Assembly: GCA_023014335.1 (NCBI GenBank)
Contig: JAECYW010000036.1
Span: forward strand, 1 to 64,000
DNA from: Galerina marginata
Taxonomy: Eukaryota > Basidiomycota > Agaricomycetes > Agaricales > Galerinaceae
Length of the DNA stretch: 64,000 nt
Direction of reading: 5' to 3'
Position numbers and translations under genes: made by a program. The notes below the pieces were generated by a model. The model saw only the letters and a program-made list of their open reading frames with translations. It made no database searches and had not been told where the DNA came from. This document shows, piece by piece, positions 39,646 through 49,354 of the stretch (the stretch's first letter is position 1; each line of letters begins with the position of its first letter).

Positions 39646-41586
39646 GCTGATGCATGGGACACGATCCTCGATGAATGTAACCTACGTGCAAAATACCCTA
39701 ATCTCGCTAATTCCATCCGTTATGGATTTGATGCCGGAATACGGAGAATCTACGAAACGACAACACCTAATAATGGTCCCACTCTATTCACTCATTCGTC
39801 TGCTTATGAGCAAATTGTCAATAAGGAATTTGAACGAGGACGGTACATTGGGCCCTGCTCCCGCTCTGAGGTCGAGGCCCTCATCGGACCCTTTCAATCG
39901 TCTCCACTTTCCTTGGTTCCCAAACCTGGAAAACCTGGACAATTCCGTGCTGTGCATAACTTTTCATACCCTCGTATTCCGACAGCCCGACTTTCATCAA
40001 TTAATTATACGATTGACTCTAATATGTACCCCTGCACCTGGGGTACATTTTCAACTATATGTTACACTATTCATAATTTACCGCCCGACTCGCAAGCCTC
40101 AGTTCGTGACGTGGCGGAAGCATACCGCACCATTCCAATCATCCCAAGTCAGTGGCCTGGACTGGTTGTTAAACTACGCGATGACGACTCATTTGCGATC
40201 AATACCTGCAACAATTTTGGCCTCACTTCGGCAGGAGGAATTTACGGCGAGCTGGGAGATGCCTCTGCAGATATCTTCCGTGCCCATGGAATTGGCCCAC
40301 TCTCAAAATGGGTTGATGACCATGTTTTCTTCCGCATCCGTTGTGAGTACCTCTCATACTACAATCTCCAACGGCAGCAGTGGCATCAGACCATCATGGA
40401 AAATGGTGGTCGAGTTCAGTCTGGAAGTCGGTTTTGGTTCCGCGGGGAAAACATGCCCAATGATCTTCCTGCAGAATTTGATGAGGAAGCTGCCACCGCA
40501 ATACTGGATTATTCTACTTCTTCTATGCGTTCCAATGATGATGCTGAATTCACGTACTGTGATGCTGACATTGACCGCATTTCAGAACAGTTGGGGATAC
40601 CTTGGGAACCATCAAAGACAATTCCCTTCGGCTCCATTGTTCCATATCTCGGTTTCGAGTGGGACCTTTCCCAGCATACTGTTGCGATTGCGACAGCGAA
40701 GAAGGCCAAGTACAAAGCCGCCATTGAGGATTGGCTATCGAAGGCAGTTCACACCTTGGAAGACGTTCAAAAGCTGTACGGAAAACTCCTCCATGCATGC
40801 CTTGTTGTGCCAGCCGGACGTGCGTACCTTACCAACTTGGAGGCCATGCTGGGGTCATTCTCTCACAATCCTTTCGTACCGCACCATGCCCCACGAGATA
40901 CCGCCAAAGACCTTACGTGGTGGCTCCATACCCTTAACAGCGCAAAAGTCTCTCGGTGCATCCCTGGCCCATGCATTGTTACAGACCGAAGTGCATTCTC
41001 GGACGCCAGTTCGGGCGTTGGAATCGGGATTGTCATCTCAGGGAAGTGGCGTGCATGGCGTCTTGTTCCAGGCTGGAAAGCAGAGGGTCGAGACATCGGA
41101 TGGGCAGAAGCTGTTGGCTTCGAGTTTCTTGTCCGCACTCTCATTACGGTCAGCACCCCAAGGGAGCACTTCAAAGTTTTTGGCGACAATCGAGGAGTCG
41201 TCGAAGGCTGGTGGAAAGGAAGGAGCCGCAACAAAGAGACAAATGCCGTTTTCAGACGAATTCACGACATCTCAACTACTCACGAATGCTCTTTTATCAC
41301 GCGATACGTACCCAGCAAAGAAAACCCAGCTGATGAACCCTCCCGCGGCATCTATGCCGCAACTTCGTTGTTGCTACCAGCCATCACCATCCCGGACGAA
41401 CTTCAGCAATTCGTCGTCGACTATGATTGCAAACCTCTTCCCTGTGAGCGTGACCTCGCAGCTCAAGGAAATGCACCTCGACCCCTCCCCAAACCCGAGA
41501 GAAGCACTATGCGCTGGGACCCCGACTTTGGATTTTGCCCTGACGACGAATCCGAGTGGTTCGAGAACACAAAATTTGACCAATAG
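39646..41586 (+). CDS. pol: Reverse transcriptase-RNase H of the DIRS-like element
   Basis: This frame is open from the gag ATG (37942) to 41586, so the product may be a 1214-residue fusion made from unspliced RNA; the pol domains occupy the part given here. RT: LVPKPGKPGQFRAVHNF (fingers), VRDVAEAYRTIPI (motif A Asp), NTCNNFGLTSAGGIYGELGD (motif B) and KWVDDHVFF (motif C, WVDD in place of YxDD). RNase H: FSDASSGVGIGIVI, IGWAEAVGFEF, VFGDNRGVVEGWW and the closing NPADEPSRG supply the acidic residues. No ATG in this frame lies near the start of the RT domain, which supports fusion or frameshift. It copies element RNA into DNA. Confidence 0.88.
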   Translation, partial: ADAWDTILDECNLRAKYPNLANSIRYGFDAGIRRIYETTTPNNGPTLFTHSSAYEQIVNKEFERGRYIGPCSRSEVEALIGPFQSSPLSLVPKPGKPGQFRAVHNFSYPRIPTARLSSINYTIDSNMYPCTWGTFSTICYTIHNLPPDSQASVRDVAEAYRTIPIIPSQWPGLVVKLRDDDSFAINTCNNFGLTSAGGIYGELGDASADIFRAHGIGPLSKWVDDHVFFRIRCEYLSYYNLQRQQWHQTIMENGGRVQSGSRFWFRGENMPNDLPAEFDEEAATAILDYSTSSMRSNDDAEFTYCDADIDRISEQLGIPWEPSKTIPFGSIVPYLGFEWDLSQHTVAIATAKKAKYKAAIEDWLSKAVHTLEDVQKLYGKLLHACLVVPAGRAYLTNLEAMLGSFSHNPFVPHHAPRDTAKDLTWWLHTLNSAKVSRCIPGPCIVTDRSAFSDASSGVGIGIVISGKWRAWRLVPGWKAEGRDIGWAEAVGFEFLVRTLITVSTPREHFKVFGDNRGVVEGWWKGRSRNKETNAVFRRIHDISTTHECSFITRYVPSKENPADEPSRGIYAATSLLLPAITIPDELQQFVVDYDCKPLPCERDLAAQGNAPRPLPKPERSTMRWDPDFGFCPDDESEWFENTKFDQ

Positions 41587-41737
41587 GCCGAGGGCACATG
41601 TTCGGAACATTGCTCCGATCACGCGAGCAGTATCCGCTTCGAGACCGTCAGCCTACAGGCCCGATTTGACACCGAATCCCTCAGTGCTCCGCCCACATTG
41701 TCTGGCGCGAGACCGCCTGTGCCTATGGAAACCGCCC

Positions 41738-42796
41738 ATGGCCTTTTCAGCTCGTCCGTCTGTGGAGGTCGCGCAAGAGGACCTGGCTCGCATTTTCAAT
41801 GTCATGTCCTACGCCTGGTCAGAGGCGACACACGAAGCATACAGTTCGGGGCTTCTGGTTTGGCACGTACATTGCGATAAAAGGTCAATCCCAGAAGGTC
41901 AACGAGCGCCAGCACATCCGTCTCACATTTCATCTTTCGCGGCAAGTCTTGCTGGTGCATACTCTGAGTCAACAATCTCAAACTATGTCTATGGGCTGCG
42001 TGCATGGCACATTCTACACAGGGTGGATTGGAGGCTAAATAAACTCGAAATGGACGCTCTTCTAAAGGGAGCAGCTCGGCTTGCACCTGATTCCTCCAAG
42101 CGAAAGGCAAGACAACCATACACCCCAGAATTTATAACAAAAGTCGGCGAGCAGCTAGATCTTAATACCCCACTCGACGCTTCTGTTTTTGCCTGCCTGA
42201 CAGATGGTTTTTATTCTGTCGCCCGCGTCGGAGAGCTCACGGTACCGCGGCTGGATGCATTTGATCCTGCACAACACGTCACACCCGCCAACCTGCGCAC
42301 CGAAACCAACCAGAGTGGCATGGAAACCACTGTGCTTCATGTTCCAAAGACAAAGGCAGCCCCAATCGAAGGCGAGGATATATTCTGGAGTCGCCAGCAC
42401 GGACCCACAGACCCATGCGAAGCTCTCGCAAACCATTGTCGGATAAATAACCCTTCAAATGTTGATCACCTCTTTGCTTATCGCCATAAAGGTCGACTTC
42501 GGCCCCTTACCAAGAATGCTTTCATCAAACGGGTAGCTCAGGCCGCCCGCGCAGCTGGCCTCGAACCATTACAAGGCCACGGCATCAGAATTGGCGCCAC
42601 ACTTCACTACCTCCTTCGTGGTGTTCCCATGGAAGCTATGAAAGTATTGGGAAGGTGGAGCAGTGATGCATTCATGCGATACCTGCGAAAGCATGCACAA
42701 ATTTTGACACCATATATTCAGGCTAATCCTGAAATCCATCGGGCCTTCTCGCAGTTCATACTGCCATCACAGGCCATGCTACAAGGCCGCCGTTAA
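41738..42796 (+). CDS. Tyrosine recombinase of the DIRS-like element
   Basis: From the ATG at 41738 the frame gives 352 aa (MAFSARPSVEVAQ). N-terminal SAM-like/core-binding part: IFNVMSYAWSEATHEAYSSG, then LRAWHILHRVDWRLNK. Catalytic part: Arg in YSVARVGELTVPR, HGIRIGATLHYLL (HxxR box) and the nucleophile Tyr in SSDAFMRYLRKH. This enzyme joins the circular or linear DNA copy to the target in place of an integrase. The frame is also open without a stop back to 39380, right across the RT region, so an N-terminally longer product made by frameshift or splicing is possible. It lies one frame on from the RT frame, whose stop is at 41586. Confidence 0.9.
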   Translation: MAFSARPSVEVAQEDLARIFNVMSYAWSEATHEAYSSGLLVWHVHCDKRSIPEGQRAPAHPSHISSFAASLAGAYSESTISNYVYGLRAWHILHRVDWRLNKLEMDALLKGAARLAPDSSKRKARQPYTPEFITKVGEQLDLNTPLDASVFACLTDGFYSVARVGELTVPRLDAFDPAQHVTPANLRTETNQSGMETTVLHVPKTKAAPIEGEDIFWSRQHGPTDPCEALANHCRINNPSNVDHLFAYRHKGRLRPLTKNAFIKRVAQAARAAGLEPLQGHGIRIGATLHYLLRGVPMEAMKVLGRWSSDAFMRYLRKHAQILTPYIQANPEIHRAFSQFILPSQAMLQGRR

Positions 42797-42886
42797 CGAT
42801 GCCACAAGTAAGCCACACAGTCTATCTCCTAGGACTTGGGTAACGAGACTCACTCGTCGCGTCGCTAGACTCCTAAAATTCGGGTT

Positions 42887-43064
42887 TCGCAGCTCGTCTC
42901 GTTTGTACCTAGTTGGACTGCTTCTCGGGTCGGGAAGCGCTTCGCGCTTTCACCCATCTGGCTTTCCGCAACATCTGCTTAGCTACATGGAGTATGTAGA
43001 AAGCTCATCATTACTCCTAGAGTAATCTTTAATTAGGCAGGAACACGAGTGACTATTCAAAGAT
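42887..43064 (+). repeat. Split direct repeat B1
   Basis: 178 nt, no difference seen from B2 (43334-43511); ends in CAAAGAT directly followed by A2. It contains a CTCCTAGAGTAATC segment with a small inverted repeat. Confidence 0.92.
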
Positions 43065-43226
43065 TACATTCTCGTCGTAGCGAGGAACAAGCGTAGATTA
43101 GAATCACGTCTTTGAGGGAAACGTTGGTGTGACATGCGTTACAGCATCTCTTCTTCCACCTCCACACACAACGTTCGTTTTCAAATCCTAGCTCTGTTAC
43201 CTCGCATTTGCTCTCGTTTTGTTTCA
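43065..43226 (+). repeat. Split direct repeat A2
   Basis: Copy of A1, abutting B1; followed by a 107-nt unique spacer before B2. Confidence 0.92.
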
Positions 43227-43333
43227 CCCACCCGCCACACCCTTCATCACAAACCCAAATCTGACCTGGGAGCTATTCAATTGGTTGTATCAAGAGACCT
43301 TACCCTTAGGGTTTGCGATTTTCCCGCCCGCCC

Positions 43334-43511
43334 TCGCAGCTCGTCTCGTTTGTACCTAGTTGGACTGCTTCTCGGGTCGGGAAGCGCTTCGCGCTTTCAC
43401 CCATCTGGCTTTCCGCAACATCTGCTTAGCTACATGGAGTATGTAGAAAGCTCATCATTACTCCTAGAGTAATCTTTAATTAGGCAGGAACACGAGTGAC
43501 TATTCAAAGAT
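43334..43511 (+). repeat. Split direct repeat B2, right terminus
   Basis: Copy of B1; its last bases (CTATTCAAAGAT) supply the final four codons, including the stop, of the interrupted gene on the minus strand. Confidence 0.92.
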
Positions 43512-44138
43512 GTTCAAAGGCAGCACATATGCTATTATTCCACCATCCGTCCAGCCCGAAGAGATCAGCGACGCACGCTCGTTTGGGAATATTGTGTACC
43601 AATGATCACCGACGCTGGCCTTGGAGAGCGTATAAAGCGGGACGCTGCCACATATTTGGGTGGCATAAACATGTGCACGAGCCCCTTGCGCTAGCAAGCC
43701 GCTAGGAGTAGGAGCGGTACCGTCGGTGGAAAGGATAAATGATAGTCAGTGGTTGACGGATTGAAGAAAAGATATAATGGGAAGGTCGAGTTCTGTGCGG
43801 TTGCCCACGCGCAGAAGTTATCTCCTTGCAAGGCCCATTCTCCGGCGCTGGCAGGTACGTCGTTATTGACAAAGAGCCATCGCTGGTCCACAGTGTGGGT
43901 TGTCCTTCCGGCGTCAACAGCCGTCACGTATCTGGCAGTGAGGGCAGGATCTGCACAACGACTACCTGAGGGCTAATGTGAAAGTGTTGTTGATCAATGC
44001 AAACCAGTCGTAAATTGCGATGATACATACAGGAGACTTCTCGGGAGAACTGGGGGTATCCTGTTCGACAGTGGCGCCGAAAGCCAAGTTGTTGCTCAGC
44101 AAGAGCGAGAGAATGAAAGTCAAGAGAATTTTGGACAT
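43500..44138 (-). pseudogene. Secreted DUF5648-type protein gene, frameshifted and cut by the retrotransposon
   Basis: The minus-strand start at 44138 gives a signal peptide (MSKILLTFILSLLLSNNLA). After an intron the mature part starts near CADPALTARYVTAV and carries two DUF5648-like beta-rich repeats: FPLYLFFNPSTTDY... and VPLYTLSKASVGDHWYTIF...GWTDGGIIAYVL. Between them, at about 43735-43740, the frame breaks. One T more in a short T run would restore it, so this is a one-base loss or a sequencing error. The present stop lies at 43500-43502 inside B2 of the retrotransposon, so the original C-terminus is missing. DUF5648 repeats occur in secreted fungal and bacterial proteins, often beside hydrolase domains; none is present here. 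The first intron's donor is uncertain. Confidence 0.7.
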
Positions 44139-44230
44139 TGTGAGTGGTAAGGTCATAGGAGTACTTGTGATAGGCAACGGGAGTCAAGATCCTAGAACAA
44201 CTTGAAGATTCGACTTTTATTCTGAGTCCT

Positions 44231-44236
44231 CTTATA
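44231..44236 (-). promoter_or_regulatory. Possible TATA box of the DUF5648 gene
   Basis: TATAAG on the minus strand, 93 nt upstream of the ATG at 44138. Confidence 0.35.
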
Positions 44237-44287
44237 CAAATTCCATGTTCTTAAATTCCCCGAAATTTGTTTATTTAATAGAGTTTA

Positions 44288-45285
44288 TTCTGACCCAAAG
44301 CATTCTCGCTATCGGAAGCCTAGGACTTCTAAAGGTTATCATTAGGCATGCTTTGTTGATTGGGAAGAAGAAAATAAACTGAACTCGTCCTAAGCGCCGT
44401 TTTCTTCGGTGTTCTAAATGCTGCGGCACCAAAGGCTGGACTGAAGAACGGTGCTATGCCTCAGTATCTCCACAAAACATTAAGGTTCTTCAACTGATAG
44501 AGTGGAAGCACGGCCAATAAGTGCTTTAATAAGGCACTTAATTAATCGGGGAGCTTACAAACTACTCGAGTTGTCAGAAACACCAGAGAAAGGTTACGTC
44601 CAAGTGGAGCATGCTAGGGTTGAGAGCTGGACTAAGCCAGCTTTAAGCCTGGTCGATAGAACGGTAGCAATAAAATAAGCGCTTAACTTCGAATGGGATG
44701 ACTCAATGTGGGCAGTATGTCTGGATGAAACGGGGTTTATTTAGCTCCCGCGAGAGCTGTTACAGTCAATATCCATTCTCGTGCAGGTCGCATTTTCTTC
44801 AGGCGAGACGGCAAAGAATGACAAGGTTTACGAAGAGCGAAAGCAGGCCAGTCTCAGTGATGACTTCGGGAAGTAGGCCACGGGATTAGCGCTTGGTGAT
44901 TTGGTCTTATTCTCATGTCAGAGCCGGCACTAAAAGGGTCATAACCCGCGGTTCAGATCATGTTTCCTTCTTATGGAACCAACATTATGACATGGTGTAT
45001 GTGGAATCATTGCGAGATTTTTGCTATCGGAAGCCTAGAACTTTGAAAGGCTAGGCATGCTTTGTCAATAGGAGAAAAGAAAGAAGAGAACTCATGCTAA
45101 GCGCCGTTTTCTTCGGTGTTCTGAATCCTGTGTCACCAAACGGCCCGGGATTGGCGCTTGTGATTTGCTCTTATGTATTCTCATGTCAGAGCTGGCACTA
45201 AAGGGGTCCTAACCCGTGGTTCAGATTATGTTTCCTTCTTATGGAACCAACATTATGACATGGTGTATGTGGAATCGTCGCGAAT
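44288..45285 (+). repeat. Tandem/dispersed repeat of about 265 nt
   Basis: Block x (GCTATCGGAAGCCTAG...GCATGCTTTG...AAGCGCCGTTTTCTTCGGTG) occurs at 44311-44450 and 45022-45140. Block y (TTAGCGCTTGGTGATTT...CATGTCAGAGC...CCTTCTTATGGAACC...GACATGGTGTATG) occurs at 44880-45016 and 45145-45280. The order x, y, x, y suggests a duplicated composite unit; no coding frame is kept. Confidence 0.75.
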
Positions 45286-48200
45286 TACAAAGCTAAAAAG
45301 CAAATTTTCTCGACCAGCACGTCGTGAATGTATCAAGAACGTGTAGCATTCGATGAGGGAACGAGACAACTGCCGGGCCTAGTATGACTCGTTCTGGCAG
45401 TGAAATCATTCTCCAGAACTAGAAGCAATGGTGGAGGAAAGCAGAAAAGAGCGGAGGTGGTGGGCAGCCGACGCCTACTTAGGCCCCATTCTCGTCTTGC
45501 AGCCGGGAACCGGCAAGAGTCGTTAGCCAATAGGAACGCTCATAATAGAGTCATATTCAAAGACAAGCCTCGGCATGACTGCTCCCACGCCTCATCGGAT
45601 CAACGTCTCGCTTTTTCAACCTTCCCGCTCCCCGATGTCCTGCAATCCGGATCCACACTCAACATTGTCTGCTATTTCTACCTTTGTCTGGTCGAGAAAG
45701 TTCTTTAAATACAATTTAGTCAAGCCATCGTGACCTATGAAGGTATTGGATTTCCAATATTTGCGAGCTGTCACTGTGCGGTTATCTCTACGATCAGGTC
45801 CGAATCCTCGTTTTCTTCTGGGAGATTATAACTCACGAACGCTCTCTTAGGTGGCGGCAGGTTTTTTCCATATCTTCAGTGCCTCAAGTCTTAGCAAGCT
45901 GCATTCCAACTTACCAACGCGGGACTCGGGTACAAGAATTTGTCGTACGACTACTTGGTCATCGCAGTCGGTTTCGCGATCTGGAACGCTCCAACAAGGG
46001 CAGGAGCTGGAGAGGTCGCATTTACTAATGCTCTAAGTACCTACTTTCTGTTGTTTTTATCCCTTAGGCCTGGAGCTGATGCCGAAGATAGACTGGAGGA
46101 TCTCCACTTACTTCAGAAATGCAGATGGTTCTAGCCCAACCTTTCTACCTTTTCCTCGCTCGGGCCTGGAGCCAATTTTCGCTCCCTTGAAGCACAGTGG
46201 ACCCATATACCCACTGAATACCGTATTCCCGACTCCGAACACCCCTGCCAACACCCTGCCTCCCCCCGCAGCATCGATACCATCCAGCCTGGCTGGCATT
46301 CTATGCGACGAACTGACGCGACTGCCTTGAACTTCGACGGGTTATTATGCGTTCGGCAGTCTTATTGGTATCGAGAAGGATGTCGTCCTGGTTGATGGCT
46401 TGTGGCTTCCACTACCGGTTCTCGGGCTGGAAGGTCAAGGATAGGAAGGGGGGAAGGAAGCTGAGCGAGGGACGCGACTTTAGAAGCGAACGAGATCAGG
46501 CTAAGGAGGGGGTATTGATGGCACTGCCTGAGCACCATTCGTGCTGTCGTCTTTGTTATCGTCACTGGCGCTCCAAACGCAGGCCATACATGCGCGCCAC
46601 ATCCCAGTAGTGTTCACTTATGCCATGAGCCAGGCCCGCCCTCGGCCAATACGCCGGACTGTACGCATATATTCGCCCCCAATCTTCCCGCACCAACGCA
46701 GGTTCACTCCTTCAGCACATGGACTGCATCCCCTTTCTTCTTGATGCAGCACAACGACCTCAATACCTACGAGCGCCAGCCATTTGGAGGCACGAATGGC
46801 CACAGCTAGCGTATAACATGACGTGTTCATAACACGACGTTTTCATTGGGTCTATCCCTCGTCTTACTCCCCACCGATATCCGTTTAGCCTGGCAAGAAA
46901 TCTCGAGTCATTACCCTGCTGCACGACGACGGCATTCTATCGCTCCCTCCGCTGCTCGGGCGTCCATCATCGTCTTGGTGATCCTGGCCAACTGCCGCTT
47001 GTCATTGAAATCGAGAACGAACATAACGATGAAAGAGTGTACGTTCTTCACCCCTGTTTCTTTCCCCACCAGCATGTGATTTATCTTCCCCAGTGTTACT
47101 TTCGTAGGTCCAGTCCTAGGTGGTGTTTGCCTTCCGACGGTCATAGCCACCCCGCGCAACTCGAACTTGGGAACTGTCGCGGTAGCTGCAATTCTAACCC
47201 TAGATGACGATTATTGGTGCGACGATTATTGGTACGACGTATGACGTCGAACCTCCTTATATTGCATCCTCGATTTCTCAAGCTTGCAGTTCAGGACCAT
47301 CCTCCTTACGGAAGAATCGCTGACATTCCTTGGTCGGCTCGTCAATCCCGGCGCGAATATCTCGGACAGACCTCTTTATTGTCTCCTTGTAAATCCTCCT
47401 ATCTTTTCGCAGTCGACCTTCTGACACCAACAACGTGCAGGGATAGCATAGACTGTTCTATATCGCGTCAGCTCCCGGGATACCTCAGTCTAATGGGCCT
47501 ATCCTGTGCCGAACCAGGCCGGTCCAGAAGGAGGGCGGTCTTTCACGCTTGACTTACGGCTGGTCGATTAATCCCTAGTTCAAACCACCCGGCCCGTCTA
47601 GAAACGACGCATATATCCACTCGTCCAACTGGATTCGCGCATCAGCGAGCCCCGACCCAAGCCTTAAATCCCTGAGCTCATAAACATGCTCCACCCAGGT
47701 TATACTCGACGCTTGGTACGTTGTCAAATTTCCGATTCTTCTCTATTGAGCCTCATCTCGTTCGCGTTGTGGCTCATACACTTCTCGACGTACTGCGTCG
47801 ATTTTCTCTTCCTTTTCTTTTCTGTTTCTTCTTCGTTTCGTGTCAACTAAGTCAACCTTTCTCTCCTTACAGACTTCTCAATCATCCTCCGTCTGACCCA
47901 CACACCGCCAAGCCTAACACACGAGTCAGAAGGCGGTACTTCCTTTCTCTGCTCGCAATTCCCATGTCTGTTCTAATTTCTCGTACCGGTCGTCCCTAAT
48001 CCATGGTTCGTTGGACTTGTTCTAGGGTACGACTCCGGTTTCGACTAGGCGGGAGTCATGCTGTTCGTGCTAAGATGAATGGGGCGCTTTTTCCTCTTTT
48101 TTCTTCTTCTTTCTTTCCTGTATGACATTTGCAGTGCGCCTTTTCTTCGTTCCTCTGGCACCGGCTTCACCGCAGTCTGCATTCCTCTCTTGCAATTTTT

Positions 48201-48424
48201 CCTAGCCTCTTTTTTCTACCGACGAATTAATAGTTCTCTTTGGGATGGTCGGCCTTGGCAACTGAAGTACCGTTACACCGAGGAAATGAAGGAGGTTCCC
48301 CCATTATAAAGTATGCGGTATTTTTTTTCGTCAAGGATGAGAAAAAGGTTGTTATGATATTTATTTCACAGGTTAGTGACGAAAAACAAAAAGCATGCTT
48401 CGTAGGGTCTAGTTATAGTGTACA
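45286..48424. other. Gene-poor stretch with decayed repeats
   Basis: No intact gene. 45580-46180 is copy 2 of the repeat at 32820-33600. 47705-47835 matches 49895-50020. 47206-47236 has two near-identical CGACGATTATTGGT words. Confidence 0.5.
47705..47835 (+). repeat. Dispersed direct repeat (partner 49895-50020)
   Basis: Shared, in order: GGTACGT(T/C)GT, TTCTCTAT, CATCTCGTTCGC, ACTTCTCGA(C/T)GTAC and CGTC(G/C)A followed by a pyrimidine-rich run. Confidence 0.6.
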
Positions 48425-49354
48425 CTAGGCCGCTGCAAGAACTTCTTTCCAGTTAGCCATTGCCAACTTCATCACCGCCGCCCACGTCCAGGGCTCATCC
48501 GTGTCTGGCATCGAATCGTAATACTCCCAAGAAGCTATTCCTCCAAAGGAGTTACCGTACTTCCTCAATAACTGCCTCACAGTCGCCTTCACGGTATCCA
48601 ACTCCACCCACCCAGTACCACTATCGCTAGAAAGGGTGCCAGCTACAAGCCGACTTGGGTCCAAGGAAGAGTAAGTTATGATGCTGTCGTAACTCGTTGT
48701 ATCTGCCATTGAACCGAAGCCCGAGTAGAACTGGACGTTGTACCAGTTGATATCGTCGCCGTAGTTTGCCTCCAGGGTGGTATAGTCGAAACCACTGAGA
48801 TTGGTACCTCCTGAAAGCGCGCTGGCTACTGGAGCCAAGGTGATCAGGAAATCTGTACCGAAGTCAGATCGGAGTTGCTTGATGAGCTTCACGATATCGT
48901 CGTAGGTTTCGTAGTTTACTTCTACATCGAGATCGATACCATCCAGTCCGTATCTAAACGACAACAGTCAAAATTCAAGGGCATTGTACATGGTATGAAG
49001 AACTACTCACTTTGTGATGAACGACGACAGCGGTGCGTAATATTTGTCGAAGTCCTTGTTTAGGAGCGTATACGATCCATCCGATGCTCCGCCCAACATG
49101 CCCATAACTTTGACACCGCTTCCTTGCATACGCGCAACGTCAATCCACATCTGGTTTAAGGAGGAGTCGTCAGGGGTGACGTTATTCAGAGTGACAATTT
49201 TGTCATCCGACTTCGAATCGTTGAGGTGGATTGCCGCGATGATGAGATGAGTCGCGACCGGAATCAATGGCGCTGGCGAGATGTACTTTTGGTCATGGTA
49301 CTGGGTCTGGTAATAGACAACAACACGGTGGATGGGAGAAGACAGAGGCGGCAT
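48425..49354 (-). CDS. GH18 glycoside hydrolase (chitinase / ENGase-like), no signal peptide
   Basis: Minus-strand exons 49354-49011 and 48953-48425 give 290 aa. GH18 marks in order: VVVYYQTQYH (strand 1), VKVMGMLGGAS (SxGG-type site) and YGLDGIDLDVEVNYE, the DxxDxDxE box with catalytic Glu and assisting Asp residues. WYNVQFYSGFG supplies the conserved Tyr near the substrate, and GGIASWEYYDS the closing Trp. It is short for a GH18 chitinase, has no chitin-binding or insertion domain and starts MPPLSSPIHRVV with no signal peptide. That layout fits the small fungal GH18 proteins that include endo-beta-N-acetylglucosaminidases acting on N-glycans. Chitinase versus ENGase cannot be settled from sequence. 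The active site is complete. Confidence 0.88.

Larger units (their letters stand above)
37681..43511 (+). mobile_element. DIRS-like tyrosine-recombinase retrotransposon (Ngaro/PAT type, split direct repeats)
   Basis: A full 5.8-kb element. Its ends follow the A1 - genes - B1-A2 - B2 plan of Ngaro/PAT elements: A1 37681-37842 is identical, as far as I can read, to A2 43065-43226 (162 nt), and B1 42887-43064 to B2 43334-43511 (178 nt); B1 runs straight into A2. Inside are Gag with a zinc knuckle, reverse transcriptase plus RNase H, and a tyrosine recombinase carrying the R, HxxR and Y residues. I see no methyltransferase domain, which favours Ngaro over DIRS1. Identical repeats and open frames point to a recent insertion. 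There is no target-site duplication, as expected for recombinase-based integration. It interrupts the 3' end of a DUF5648 gene. Confidence 0.93.
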
